Shown: in pieces, positions 1 to 7,988 of the stretch
How positions within the stretch are numbered: the first letter of the stretch is position 1
Layout of the letters: each line of letters begins with the position of its first letter
Program-made: the position numbers and the translations under genes
Source: Maritimibacter sp. REDSEA-S28_B5
GTDB taxonomy: Bacteria; Pseudomonadota; Alphaproteobacteria; Rhodobacterales; Rhodobacteraceae
Direction of reading: 5' to 3'
Assembly: GCA_001626765.1 (NCBI GenBank)
Contig: LUOO01000002.1
Location: 1 to 64,000, forward strand
DNA length: 64,000 nt
The notes under the pieces: generated by a model
Told to the model about the DNA's origin: nothing
Databases searched by the model: none
What the model saw: the letters and a program-made list of their open reading frames with translations, nothing else

Positions 1-247
1 AGCCCACGAGGTCAACGATTTCCGCCTCGCCACCCAGCGTATTGGCCCAGAAGTGCTGGATCGTGATCTTGCCGCCGGACCGTTTTTCGATCTCGGACGA
101 GAAATAGGTGTCGATCGCGGATGTGTTCACCACCTCGGGAATGTTCGAGGAATAGCGCAGTTTCATCTCCGGATAGTCCTGCGCGAAACTCGCAGAGCCG
201 AAGGACAGTGCTGCAACCGCCGAGACGACGAGCGTTGAGAATTTCAT
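1..247 (-). CDS. TRAP-type transporter solute-binding protein (DctP family), N-terminal part
   Basis: Only the first 82 codons are present; the gene runs off the left edge. It starts at an ATG (complement of 245-247) preceded by AGGGGAGG. The translation opens with a signal peptide (MKFSTLVVSAVAALSFGSAS, cleavage near FA-Q), then a segment PEMKLRYSSNIPEVVNTSAID and EIEKRSGGKI that matches the start of periplasmic binding proteins of TRAP carboxylate transporters. It would capture a carboxylate in the periplasm for TRAP membrane subunits, presumably encoded beyond the edge. It is divergent from the metallo-hydrolase, and the shared intergenic region carries a GntR-type operator. The ligand cannot be inferred. 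Confidence 0.8.
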   Translation of the reverse strand, partial: MKFSTLVVSAVAALSFGSASFAQDYPEMKLRYSSNIPEVVNTSAIDTYFSSEIEKRSGGKITIQHFWANTLGGEAEIVDLVG

Positions 248-313
248 GGTTTCCTCCCCTGAAGGTCATGCGCAAGGTGGCCTTGCGAAATTCGTTTTTG
301 CCACATTGGCAGT

Positions 314-324
314 TTGTCATACAA
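314..324. promoter_or_regulatory. GntR/FCD-type operator, copy 1
   Basis: TTGTCATACAA, an inverted repeat TTGT-N3-ACAA that fits the TNGT-N3-ACNA form known for FCD-class GntR regulators. It lies between the divergent TRAP binding-protein and metallo-hydrolase genes. The identical 11-mer recurs at 1205-1215 and a one-mismatch version at 4902-4912, in the other promoter regions of this cluster. A possible -35 (TTGGCA, 306-311) precedes it. Binding by the regulator at 4093-4794 is inference. Confidence 0.65.
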
Positions 325-374
325 CATGACGATATGATAACTCAAGGAAGAATCGCGAGGAGATGAGGAGCGAT

Positions 375-1169
375 ATGTACCAGGTCTATGCTCTACGCTA
401 TGCCACGATGTCCCCGGATCGCCCTCGGCGCGAGAACTTCATGCCCGGAATGGACTTGCACGACGGACCCATGCCGCTGGACTATTTTGTCTGGGTGATC
501 CGTGGCCCAAAGGGCGATGTGGTGGTCGACACGGGATTTGGCCCCGAGCAGGCGGCCAAGCGCGGGCGCATCCTCATAGCCCCTCCAACCGAGATGCTCG
601 CGCGAATCGGGATCGACGCTGGCGAGGTGCGGAACGTCATCCTGACGCATTTGCACTACGATCACGCGGGCACCATGGGCGATTTCCCCAAGGCGCAGTT
701 CCACGTGCAGGATGCCGAGATGGCCTATGCAACCGGACGGCCTATGTGCCACGCCTGCCTGTCCGCGCCTTTCAATGTCGAAGACGTTGTGGACGCGGTG
801 CGGCTGGTTCACGGGGGACGCATGACATTCCACGACGGCGACACTGAATTCGCGCCCGGTATCACGCTGCATCGCGTCGGCGGCCATACCGGGGGGCTTC
901 AGGTGGTGCGAGTGATGACCCAGCGCGGCCCGCTGGTGCTGGCTTCGGATGCCTTCCACTTCTCGGAAAACCGCACCCGTCGCGCGCCCTTCCCGCTGGT
1001 CTATCATGTGGGCGACATGCTTGAGGGGTTCGCCCGCTGCGAGGCTTTGGCAGGCGGCGACCCGGATCTCTTGATCCCGGGCCATGACCCGGAAGTGCGC
1101 CTGCGCTGGCCCGCAATCAGCACGGACGAACCGGATATCCTGCGGCTCGACCTCGCGCCGATCGCCTGA
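375..1169 (+). CDS. MBL-fold metallo-hydrolase, N-acyl-homoserine-lactonase-like
   Basis: A 264-residue metallo-beta-lactamase-fold hydrolase. It has the metal-binding motif HLHYDHAG (His92, His94, Asp96, His97), a later GGHTGG histidine, SDAFH and PGHDP, the usual order in AttM/AiiA-like lactonases. The family opens lactone rings, but many members act on other esters, so quorum quenching is not assured. I take the ATG at 375 because AGGAG lies four bases upstream and relatives begin MY-VYA; an in-frame ATG at 363 would add four residues but has no spacing from its GAGGAG. It is divergent from the TRAP binding-protein gene and shares an operator region with it, which suggests a role in processing an imported lactone or ester. 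Confidence 0.8.
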   Translation: MYQVYALRYATMSPDRPRRENFMPGMDLHDGPMPLDYFVWVIRGPKGDVVVDTGFGPEQAAKRGRILIAPPTEMLARIGIDAGEVRNVILTHLHYDHAGTMGDFPKAQFHVQDAEMAYATGRPMCHACLSAPFNVEDVVDAVRLVHGGRMTFHDGDTEFAPGITLHRVGGHTGGLQVVRVMTQRGPLVLASDAFHFSENRTRRAPFPLVYHVGDMLEGFARCEALAGGDPDLLIPGHDPEVRLRWPAISTDEPDILRLDLAPIA

Positions 1170-1196
1170 TCGCGTCACGTAGCTTCATACGGTCTG

Positions 1197-1224
1197 TTGA
1201 CATATTGTCATACAAACTGATAAT
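1197..1224 (+). promoter_or_regulatory. Sigma-70-type promoter of the hydrolase/SDR operon
   Basis: TTGACA (1197-1202), a 16-base spacer, and GATAAT (1219-1224) resemble -35 and -10 elements. The spacer contains the operator TTGTCATACAA (1205-1215), so a bound regulator would block RNA polymerase. It lies 28 bases before the ATG at 1252, which has GGAGG in its leader. The elements are seen by eye; activity is inferred. Confidence 0.6.
1205..1215. promoter_or_regulatory. GntR/FCD-type operator, copy 2
   Basis: TTGTCATACAA, identical to the copy at 314-324, placed between the -35 and -10 hexamers of the promoter at 1197-1224. The position suggests repression by steric block. It is the best-placed of the three copies for predicting the mode of control of the 1252-4037 operon. 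Confidence 0.7.
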
Positions 1225-1251
1225 CAACGACCAAACACTCGGAGGACCCCA

Positions 1252-2439
1252 ATGCAATTCGACAAGGTTGTGACCGCGCGCGGCCACGATTTTCATCTCA
1301 CCGGCTGGGTGAAAGATGGGCACGAAGCCGTGGCCGACGCCTTTGCGGAAAACTTCGCGGTGGAGGAAGAAATCGGGGCATCGACGGCCATTTTCGTGGA
1401 CGGCGAGCAGGTCGCCGACCTGTGGGGCGGCTATCGCGATGCCGACCATTCGAAGCCTTGGGACAAAGACACGATCGTCTGCATGATGTCGGTAGCCAAG
1501 GGCGTCTCGGGCATCACCTTCAACGGCCTCATTTCCGAGGGTCTGATCGACCCGCAGGAAAAGGTCGCGACCTACTGGCCCGAATTCGCGCAGAACGGGA
1601 AGGAGGACATCACGGTCGCCATGGTGCTCGACCATACCTGCGCGCTGCCGGTGGTGACCGATCCCCTCTACAAGGGCGCGATCTTCGACTGTGACCTGAT
1701 CGTCTCGGCGCTGGAAAAACAGGCGCCGCTGTGGGAGCCGGGCACTATCGCCGCCTATCACATCCACACGCAGGGCAACTTGCTGGGGGAAATCGCCCGC
1801 CGCGTGACCGGGAAGCGGTTCAAGGACCTGATCCAGGAACGGGTAATCCAGCCGCTGGGCGGCGATTACAAGATCGGCGACCTGACCGAGGCCGAGATCG
1901 AAGACCGCGTCGCGACGCTGGTTCCGACCCTCGCGGGCACGCTCCTCGAACGCAAGGACACCGAGCCCGACACGCTGCTTGCCAAGGGCTTTGCCCAGCA
2001 TCCGGACGAGCCCATCGGCGACACGCTCAATTCTCACGGCTGGCGCACGGCGGAAATCGCGAGCGCGAACGGCCACGGCACCGCGCGCACGATTGCCAAG
2101 GTCTATGGCGCCGTCGCGCGTGGCGGGTCGCTCGATGGCGTGACGCTCATGTCGCCCGAAACGGTCGAGGACATGATCACCGAGCAACATCATCAGTATG
2201 AACAGATGCAGCAGCGCCATTACCATCAAGGGCGCGGCATTCTTCTGAACACGGAAGAGGCTGTCTGGATGGGCCCGAACCCGCGCGCATTTGGCCACCA
2301 CGGCTTTGGCGGTTCGATCGGCTTCGGTGACCCGGACGCCAAGATCGGTTTCGCCTATTCCTGTAACAAGATGCACGCACGCGGTGACAACGGCCCGCGC
2401 GCCCGCCGCATCATCGAAGCACTCTACGCGGGGCTTTGA
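1252..2439 (+). CDS. Serine hydrolase, beta-lactamase/esterase (class C-like) family
   Basis: A 395-residue protein of the beta-lactamase-related family (EstB-type esterases). The catalytic S-x-x-K is SVAK (Ser80, Lys83), followed by a tyrosine motif (YHIHTQGN) and a late FGHHGFGGS region that takes the place of the KTG box. No signal peptide is seen, so it is probably cytoplasmic. Members usually hydrolyse esters or amides rather than antibiotics. The ATG follows GGAGGACCCCA. It is the first gene of an operon with two dehydrogenases (two bases to the next start) under an operator-bearing promoter, which points to hydrolysis of a catabolic intermediate. Confidence 0.8.
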   Translation: MQFDKVVTARGHDFHLTGWVKDGHEAVADAFAENFAVEEEIGASTAIFVDGEQVADLWGGYRDADHSKPWDKDTIVCMMSVAKGVSGITFNGLISEGLIDPQEKVATYWPEFAQNGKEDITVAMVLDHTCALPVVTDPLYKGAIFDCDLIVSALEKQAPLWEPGTIAAYHIHTQGNLLGEIARRVTGKRFKDLIQERVIQPLGGDYKIGDLTEAEIEDRVATLVPTLAGTLLERKDTEPDTLLAKGFAQHPDEPIGDTLNSHGWRTAEIASANGHGTARTIAKVYGAVARGGSLDGVTLMSPETVEDMITEQHHQYEQMQQRHYHQGRGILLNTEEAVWMGPNPRAFGHHGFGGSIGFGDPDAKIGFAYSCNKMHARGDNGPRARRIIEALYAGL

Positions 2440-2441
2440 GA

Positions 2442-3230
2442 ATGAGCGATACAACACGGAATCTCGTGGCTGCCGTGACCGGCGGTGCGGGCGGCATCGG
2501 CGCCGCCACTGTCGCCCGCCTTCGGACCGCAGGATGGCAGGTGGCCATTCTCGACCGCGACATGGACCTCGCCCGCAAGATCGCGGATGAGACCGGGGGT
2601 GTCGCGCATGAGATCGACCTTGCCGACGGCGCAAGCATTCAAGCAGCTGCTGACTGGGTCGAGGCGAATATGGGTCCGGTCTCGGGTCTGGCCTGCGTGG
2701 CGGCGCATCTCGAAAACCCGCACAATCCGCAGGATCAGGACCCCGACGAATGGGAGGCGATCCTCAAGGTGAACCTGACGGGCACCTTCAGGACGCTCAA
2801 TGCCTTCGGCAACCCGATGCGCCAAAGGGGCAGCGGGTCCATCGTCACGGTTGGCTCGATCACTTCGATGAACTCCAGCCCGCTCATGGCCTATGGCCCG
2901 ACCAAGGCCGGGATCATCAACATGACCCGGAACTTCGCCGTGGCCTGGGGCCGCGAGGGGGTGCGGCTCAATGTCGTGCATCCCGGTCCGACCCGCACCC
3001 CTGCGGTCGAGGCGAGCTATGCCCGCGGCGAGCGCAGTCCTGAGGTAATGATCCGCCAGACCGCGCTCGGGCGACTCGTGATGCCCGAACAGGTGGCGAA
3101 CGCGATCCATTTCCTGCTCTCGGACGAGGCAGGCGCGATCACGGGCATCGAATTGCCCGTCGACAGCGGCACGCTCGCCACCGGCCTATGGTCGCTCTAC
3201 GGCGGCGTGCCGGACAACACCGCGGGCTGA
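2442..3230 (+). CDS. Short-chain dehydrogenase/reductase (first of two)
   Basis: A 262-residue classical SDR. The nucleotide-binding motif is TGGAGGIG near the N terminus and the active-site tyrosine and lysine are in YGPTK (Tyr151, Lys155), with GSITS supplying the serine. The usual NNAG element is replaced by CVAAH, which is atypical. The enzyme should oxidise an alcohol or reduce a ketone with NAD(P). I chose ATG 2442, two bases after the upstream stop; an in-frame TTG six bases earlier is less likely. It sits in the 1252-4037 operon. Confidence 0.85.
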   Translation: MSDTTRNLVAAVTGGAGGIGAATVARLRTAGWQVAILDRDMDLARKIADETGGVAHEIDLADGASIQAAADWVEANMGPVSGLACVAAHLENPHNPQDQDPDEWEAILKVNLTGTFRTLNAFGNPMRQRGSGSIVTVGSITSMNSSPLMAYGPTKAGIINMTRNFAVAWGREGVRLNVVHPGPTRTPAVEASYARGERSPEVMIRQTALGRLVMPEQVANAIHFLLSDEAGAITGIELPVDSGTLATGLWSLYGGVPDNTAG

Positions 3231-3269
3231 CAGCCCGCGCCACAGCACACCGCGACGCGGGAGGAAGAC

Positions 3270-4037
3270 ATGACGGATATCAACGCAGGCAGACATGCGG
3301 GACAGGTTGTCCTGATCACCGGCGCCGGGCGCGGCATCGGCGCAGCGGCGGCGCGGCTTCTCGCTGCACGGGGTGCGGCGGTCGGCGTGCTCGACATTGA
3401 CGAGAACCTCGCAAGCAGCACGGCGGAAGCGATCTCGGAAGCCGGAGGCCGGGCTCTTCCCCTGGTCGCTGACGCCTCGGATCGGGGACAGGTGATGGAG
3501 GCGGCGGCAACGCTCGCTTCGGAGTTCGGGCCGCTGACGGGCATCGTCAACGACGCGATCTGGATCCGCTACGAACCGGTCGAGGAGGTGACGGACAACG
3601 TTCTGGGCCGGATGCTCGACGTCGGGGTCAAAGGTCCGTTCTGGGGCGTTCAGGCGCTGCTCGCGCACCGGGCCGAGACCGAGATCGCCATCGTGAACAT
3701 CACCTCGCCGGTGGCCGAAGTTGGCTCTGCCGGCACCTCGTCCTATACCGCGATCAAGGGGGCGGTGGCGGCGATCACCCGTCAGCTCGCGGTCGAGCTT
3801 GGCCCCAAGGGCGTTCGCGTCAATGCGGTGACACCGGGCGCGGTGCCGACACCGGGCGCGCGGACCATCGTGGACGATGCAGGCTACGACAAACGCCGGT
3901 CGCAGACGCCGCTTGGCCGTCTCGGCACGGAAGAAGACATCGCCGCCGCGATTGCCTATCTCCTGTCCGCCGACGCGGGCTTCGTCACCGGAACGATCCT
4001 GCGCGCCGATGGCGGCATCACGATCAAGTCGGTCTGA
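3270..4037 (+). CDS. Short-chain dehydrogenase/reductase (second of two)
   Basis: A 255-residue classical SDR with TGAGRGIG for cofactor binding and SYTAIK (Tyr159, Lys163) as the catalytic pair. Here too the NNAG motif is altered (VNDAI). The C-terminal end, GTILRADGGI, is typical. It begins 39 bases after the first SDR with GGGAGGAAGAC ahead of the ATG. The two SDRs are clearly different in sequence, so they probably act on successive steps or on different chiral alcohols. It converges on the GntR gene. Confidence 0.85.
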   Translation: MTDINAGRHAGQVVLITGAGRGIGAAAARLLAARGAAVGVLDIDENLASSTAEAISEAGGRALPLVADASDRGQVMEAAATLASEFGPLTGIVNDAIWIRYEPVEEVTDNVLGRMLDVGVKGPFWGVQALLAHRAETEIAIVNITSPVAEVGSAGTSSYTAIKGAVAAITRQLAVELGPKGVRVNAVTPGAVPTPGARTIVDDAGYDKRRSQTPLGRLGTEEDIAAAIAYLLSADAGFVTGTILRADGGITIKSV

Positions 4038-4092
4038 GATGACGGTCGCGCCGCCTTTCCTCGATCCGGTCCCGGCAAGGGTCCGCGCCGCG

Positions 4093-4794
4093 TCAGTCGT
4101 CGCGGGCGCTGGCTTCGGGAATGGATTGCAGGGCGGCCTTGGCGGCCATCTGGACATGTTCGAGGCACAGCGTCCAGGCGAGGTCCTCGTCCCGTGCCTC
4201 GAGCGCGTCGCAAAAGGCACGAAGCTCCCGGATCGACTGTTGGGCGCGCTCGGCGCTCGACAGCGAGACCACGCGCAGTTGCGAGGCGCGGGTATGGATA
4301 CGGCGCAGCATGTCGGCGGCGACCTCGTTGCCGGCACCCTCCAGGAGAATGTCGTAGAACCGGCCCTTCACGTCGATGAAATCCTCGGCCGAGAAGTTGT
4401 CGTAGACGCCCGCAAGCTCCTCCACGCTCGCGCGCAGGGCCGCCATCTGTTCAGACGTCGCGTTGCGCGCGAACAGCCGCGCCGCCAGACCCTCAAGCAT
4501 CTGACGCACCTCGTAGATCGAGCGGGCCGTGTCCTGCGTCAGGACCGAAACGCTCATCCCCTTGTTCGGCTTGAGCGTAATCAATCCATCCGCCTGAAGC
4601 TCGCGCAGCGCCTCGCGCAACGATGTGCGGGAGACGCCCATCATGTCGCAAAGCTCCCGCTCGATCAGGCGCTCACCGGGTTTGAAATGACCCGTGACAA
4701 TCGCCATGCGAAGCCGTTGGGCCACCTGTTCGCGAAGGCCCGGAAGGGTTTCGACGCGAAGGTTCATGTCTTGGGACCTGGGTGTGGCTGGCAT
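4093..4794 (-). CDS. GntR-family transcriptional regulator, FCD class
   Basis: A 233-residue regulator with an N-terminal winged helix (GERLIERELCDMMGVSRTSL, then REALRELQADGLI) and a helical FCD effector domain with the expected arginine and histidine ligands for a metal and carboxylate (for example RGRFYD and RIHTRAS). FCD regulators usually bind a carboxylic acid and lose DNA affinity. The ATG at 4794 has AAGGAG seven bases upstream; an in-frame TTG at 4818 is weaker. It sits among its likely targets: operators TTGT-N3-ACAA lie in front of the TRAP/hydrolase pair, the hydrolase/SDR operon, and the CMD/P450 pair, where the site also lies in its own upstream region. Confidence 0.88.
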   Translation of the reverse strand: MPATPRSQDMNLRVETLPGLREQVAQRLRMAIVTGHFKPGERLIERELCDMMGVSRTSLREALRELQADGLITLKPNKGMSVSVLTQDTARSIYEVRQMLEGLAARLFARNATSEQMAALRASVEELAGVYDNFSAEDFIDVKGRFYDILLEGAGNEVAADMLRRIHTRASQLRVVSLSSAERAQQSIRELRAFCDALEARDEDLAWTLCLEHVQMAAKAALQSIPEASARDD

Positions 4795-4901
4795 GAAGTG
4801 GCTCCTTCGCATTGGCAACTGAATGGACCGGGACGTTCCGTCACCGGTCAGGATGGGGGCGGTGGCCTGAGTATCAGACGGCCTCCCTCAACATTGTATT
4901 T

Positions 4902-4912
4902 TTGTATGGCAA
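4902..4912. promoter_or_regulatory. GntR/FCD-type operator, copy 3 (one mismatch)
   Basis: TTGTATGGCAA; on the other strand TTGCCATACAA, one base different from the copies at 314 and 1205. It lies between the divergent GntR gene and the CMD/P450 pair, 19 bases before the ATG at 4932, so binding could block the CMD/P450 transcript and possibly affect the regulator gene. Confidence 0.6.
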
Positions 4913-4931
4913 AAAACAAGGGTCAGACTCC

Positions 4932-5333
4932 ATGACAAACCAAGAAAAAACTATCGGTCAGCTTTTTGATGAAGGTCTGAACCTGCGTCGCGAAGTGCTC
5001 GGCTCGGAATATGTCGACGGTTCCATCGAACGGGCGAACGACTTCATGATGGAGTTTCAGCATATCACGACCGAATGGTGCTGGGGCTATGCCTGGGGTC
5101 GCGACACGCTCGACCGCAAGACACGCTCGATGCTGAACCTCGCGATGCTCACCGCTCTGAACCGGGCCGCCGAGATCAAGCTGCATGTGCGCGGCGCGGT
5201 GAACAATGGGGTCAGCGTCGAGGAAATTCGCGAAACACTGCTGCATGCAACCGTGTATTGCGGCATTCCCGCGGGTCTCGATGCCTTCAAGGCCGCGAAC
5301 GAAGTGCTCAAGGACATGGGCAAGGTGGACTGA
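4932..5333 (+). CDS. Carboxymuconolactone decarboxylase family protein (PcaC-like)
   Basis: A 133-residue all-helical CMD/AhpD-family protein. The pattern EWCWGYAWGRDTLDRKTRS, then ALNRAAEIKLHVRGAVNNG, then HATVYCGIPAG is close to PcaC, which decarboxylates gamma-carboxymuconolactone in the protocatechuate pathway. No other pca gene is nearby, so the real substrate may be a different lactone or acid. The ATG at 4932 (AAGGG upstream) fits the family length; a longer in-frame extension to 4812 lacks family resemblance. P450 follows after three bases, so the two are co-transcribed under operator copy 3. Confidence 0.8.
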   Translation: MTNQEKTIGQLFDEGLNLRREVLGSEYVDGSIERANDFMMEFQHITTEWCWGYAWGRDTLDRKTRSMLNLAMLTALNRAAEIKLHVRGAVNNGVSVEEIRETLLHATVYCGIPAGLDAFKAANEVLKDMGKVD

Positions 5334-5336
5334 CCG

Positions 5337-6509
5337 ATGGCGGGACTCCCACATGTCGAGGTGCTGGGCACCGAGCGGGACGACCTTGATCGGCTAAGTG
5401 CCGAAACATGGGCAGTGACCTCGTCGCGGGGGCTCGAAGTGCTGCATTTCGCGCCCGCCGTTGCCGCGCTGGAACACCCGTCGCTGGCCAAGGGCGTGTC
5501 GTTCCAGCGAAGGCTCGACGATCTTGGCATCACCGAGGGACCCGCGCGAGATGACTGGGAAAACATGCTGGTCACCACGGAGGGCGCACATCGGCGGACC
5601 CTGCGGCGGCCTTTCGCCGTGCTTCTCGCCGGACCGCAGGTCAAGCGGCTGACCGCGGACCTAAGGCAGATCATCGAGGATGTTCTGGACGACATTCCCG
5701 CCGGACGGGACATCGACCTCATGGCCGACATCGCGTGGAAAGTGCCGTCCCGCGTCTATTGCCACCTCGTCGCCGCGCCGCTGGATAAGGCGCCATTGGT
5801 AGCGAGCCTGTCGGACCGGACGCTCGCGCCGATCCTGACCGGCGACCGCGCCCGGCGTCAGGACAGCATAGACGCCTTCGACACGACACGGGATTTCGTA
5901 CGCGAACACCTGGGGGCCCGGCGCCGCGAGGGACTGGGCGACGATTTTGCCTCGATCATGATCCGACAGCAGATCGACGGCCTTCAGACCGAAGAGGAAC
6001 TGATCTACGAAGGTATCGCGCTGTTGCAGGCCAGCGTCGACAACACCGTGCATCAACTGGGTCTCGTGCTGGGCATGCTGCTGTCGGAGCCTGCGCGCTG
6101 GAAATCCATCGTGGACGACCCGACGCTGATCCCCGCCGCAATCGAAGAGGCTATGCGCCTAGCGCCGCGCTTCAACACGGTGTTTCGGCAGGCGCATGAA
6201 GCAACCGAGCTTAACGGCCATGCCTTGGACGCGGGCGACTGGGTCTTTGTCTCGACCCTGGCGGCAAACCGGGATCCCGAGCGATTTCCCGATCCTCATG
6301 CGTTTCGGCTGGATCGCCGTATGGTCCGAGCGTTGCAGTTCGGCGGCGGGCCCTATTCCTGCCTTGGGCAGACGCTGGCCCGGATCGAGTTGCAGGAAGC
6401 CGTCGCGGCGATGGCCAAGCGGTTTCCGACGCTCGAGATGCGAGGCCCTTGGACGTGTCACGTCACCAACGCCGTGACCGAGGTTGTGTCCCTGCGCGCC
6501 ACGACGTGA
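5337..6509 (+). CDS. Cytochrome P450
   Basis: A 390-residue soluble bacterial P450. The heme-binding loop is FGGGPYSCLG (Cys342), the K-helix E-x-x-R is EAMR, and the I-helix reads ASVDNT, where the usual glycine before the acid is missing but the acid and threonine remain. It would hydroxylate an organic substrate using electrons from a ferredoxin and a reductase, neither of which is encoded nearby. It is the last gene of the pair with the CMD gene and of the catabolic cluster. The substrate is unknown. Confidence 0.9.
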   Translation: MAGLPHVEVLGTERDDLDRLSAETWAVTSSRGLEVLHFAPAVAALEHPSLAKGVSFQRRLDDLGITEGPARDDWENMLVTTEGAHRRTLRRPFAVLLAGPQVKRLTADLRQIIEDVLDDIPAGRDIDLMADIAWKVPSRVYCHLVAAPLDKAPLVASLSDRTLAPILTGDRARRQDSIDAFDTTRDFVREHLGARRREGLGDDFASIMIRQQIDGLQTEEELIYEGIALLQASVDNTVHQLGLVLGMLLSEPARWKSIVDDPTLIPAAIEEAMRLAPRFNTVFRQAHEATELNGHALDAGDWVFVSTLAANRDPERFPDPHAFRLDRRMVRALQFGGGPYSCLGQTLARIELQEAVAAMAKRFPTLEMRGPWTCHVTNAVTEVVSLRATT

Positions 6510-6692
6510 CAGCCCGGTTCCTGATGACGTGTTCGACGGCCTGAGGCCATGCTCCTGCAGGAACCGCTTTCCTGATCAACGCACCCGGCCGCAGAACTCG
6601 AGAAGAAGATTCCCTAAGGCTCCTCGCGGGATCCAGTCGACGCTGCTATTGAGTCTTTGTCGCATGCGCTATTGTCCAATCTTTCTCAATGA
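6510..6692. other. Non-coding gap between the P450 gene and a gene-like fragment
   Basis: About 180 bases with no convincing gene, no clear terminator and base composition less GC-rich than its flanks. With 6693-6913 it forms a 404-base stretch between the catabolic cluster and tRNA-Lys, a common place for island junctions. Confidence 0.5.
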
Positions 6693-6848
6693 GTGGTCCC
6701 ATTGAGCGAGATCGTTCTAGTTGATCCTGAATGCCGCTTCGCCAATCGCGTCAAGCAAGGCACAAGAATCAATAAAGCCAACATTGCCCATACGCTTTTC
6801 CCCGATGGTCAGACACCGGCGCAAGAATTCGATCTTGGCAAAGGATGA
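6693..6848 (+). pseudogene. Protein-like reading frame, possible remnant of a lost gene
   Basis: A 51-codon frame directly after a TGA, with GTG at 6693 or TTG at 6702. The translation includes EIVLVDPECRFANRVKQG and NIAHTLFPDGQTPAQEFDLG, which reads like a conserved protein C terminus rather than random high-GC translation, and codon choice differs from the neighbours. I do not recognise the family. There is no good ribosome-binding site. It could be a truncated leftover at an island junction or a small gene. Confidence 0.3.
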
Positions 6849-6913
6849 AAGGGCTGGAGATTACCGACCAAGCGGTAGAAAAACCGAGAAACTCTCTGAC
6901 TTTCTGGTTTCAG

Positions 6914-6989
6914 TGGTGAGCCGTGCAGGATTCGAACCTGCGACCCACTGATTAAAAGTCAGTTGCTCTACCAACTGAGCTAACGGCCC
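6914..6989 (-). tRNA. tRNA-Lys (anticodon UUU)
   Basis: Minus-strand cloverleaf: 7-base acceptor stem GGGCCGT/ACGGCTC, D-arm with AGCTCAGTTGGTAGAGC, anticodon loop CTTTTAA (UUU), T-arm GGTTCGAATCC, discriminator A and an encoded CCA (complement of 6914-6916). Its 3' end faces the catabolic cluster, which is the usual geometry for islands integrated at a tRNA. Confidence 0.97.
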
Positions 6990-7151
6990 ACTGTGGCGCG
7001 CTGACTAAAGACGGTGAGGGGTGGGGTCAAGCCCCAAATTCCCGGAATCTTGCGTCTTTCTTGCCAGTGGCCAAATCGACGCGGCGCGGGATGCTGGAAA
7101 AGCGCATCCGACAGGCGTATATGCGCCCTCATGGACGCAAGCCGCGCTGAT

Positions 7152-7988
7152 ATGAGCCTGCCATTCATGAAATGGCACGGCGCCGGAAATGACTTCGTGA
7201 TCATCGATTCACGGGGCATGTCCGCACGCGTGACGGAACCCTTGGCCAAGGCGCTGGGCGACCGGCATCGCGGCGTGGGCTTTGACCAGCTGGCCGAGAT
7301 TCGCGACAGCGACACGGGCCAGACCGGGGCGGACATCGAGCTCGATTTCTGGAACGCGGATGGGAGCCGGGCGGGGGCTTGCGGGAATGCGACCCGCTGC
7401 GTCGCCCGTTATATGTTCGACCAGACCGGCCGGGACCAAGTCACGATCCGCACCGCGCGCGGCCTGCTCGAGGCGCGGCTGATCGACGGGGCGGTGCATG
7501 TGAACATGGGGCCGCCCCAGCTCGACTGGCGCGAGGTTCCGCTGGCGCGGGAGATGGGCGTCGAGCACCTGCCGCTCGACGGCGACCCGATGGCCGTGGG
7601 CATGGGCAATCCCCATGCGGTGTTCTTCGTCGAGGATGCGGAAGCGGTAGACGTGGCCAAATGGGGTCGCACGGTAGAAACAGACCCGCTGTTCCCGGAG
7701 CGCACGAATGTCGAATTCGCCCAGGTGCGCGCGCGTGACGAGATCCGGATGCGTGTCTGGGAACGCGGCACCGGCATCACGCTCGCCTGCGGATCGGGGG
7801 CCTGTGCCACCGCCGTAGCCGCCGCGACCCGTGGCCTGACCGACCGCCGCGTGCGGATGGAGGTCGACGGCGGCTGGCTCACCCTCGACTGGCGCGAGGA
7901 TGGCGTCTGGATGACCGGACCCACGGCCCATGTGGCCGACGCGGTGCTGACCGCCGATTTCCTGACCAACGCCCTGGAGCAGGCGTGA
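7152..7988 (+). CDS. dapF: Diaminopimelate epimerase
   Basis: A 278-residue enzyme that interconverts LL- and meso-diaminopimelate for lysine and peptidoglycan. The start [11 protein letters not shown], the first catalytic cysteine in GACGNATRC and the second in ACGSGACA are diagnostic. ATG 7152 fits the family N terminus, but no strong ribosome-binding site is seen; ATG 7131 (seven codons longer) is an alternative, and leaderless translation is possible. The stop overlaps the start of mtaB (TGATG). Confidence 0.93.
   Translation: MSLPFMKWHGAGNDFVIIDSRGMSARVTEPLAKALGDRHRGVGFDQLAEIRDSDTGQTGADIELDFWNADGSRAGACGNATRCVARYMFDQTGRDQVTIRTARGLLEARLIDGAVHVNMGPPQLDWREVPLAREMGVEHLPLDGDPMAVGMGNPHAVFFVEDAEAVDVAKWGRTVETDPLFPERTNVEFAQVRARDEIRMRVWERGTGITLACGSGACATAVAAATRGLTDRRVRMEVDGGWLTLDWREDGVWMTGPTAHVADAVLTADFLTNALEQA

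Noticed and set aside
6721-6951. Open frame ending within tRNA-Lys
   Set aside because: Its last residues are the translated tRNA complement, a known artefact; a different frame (6693-6848) looks more like protein.
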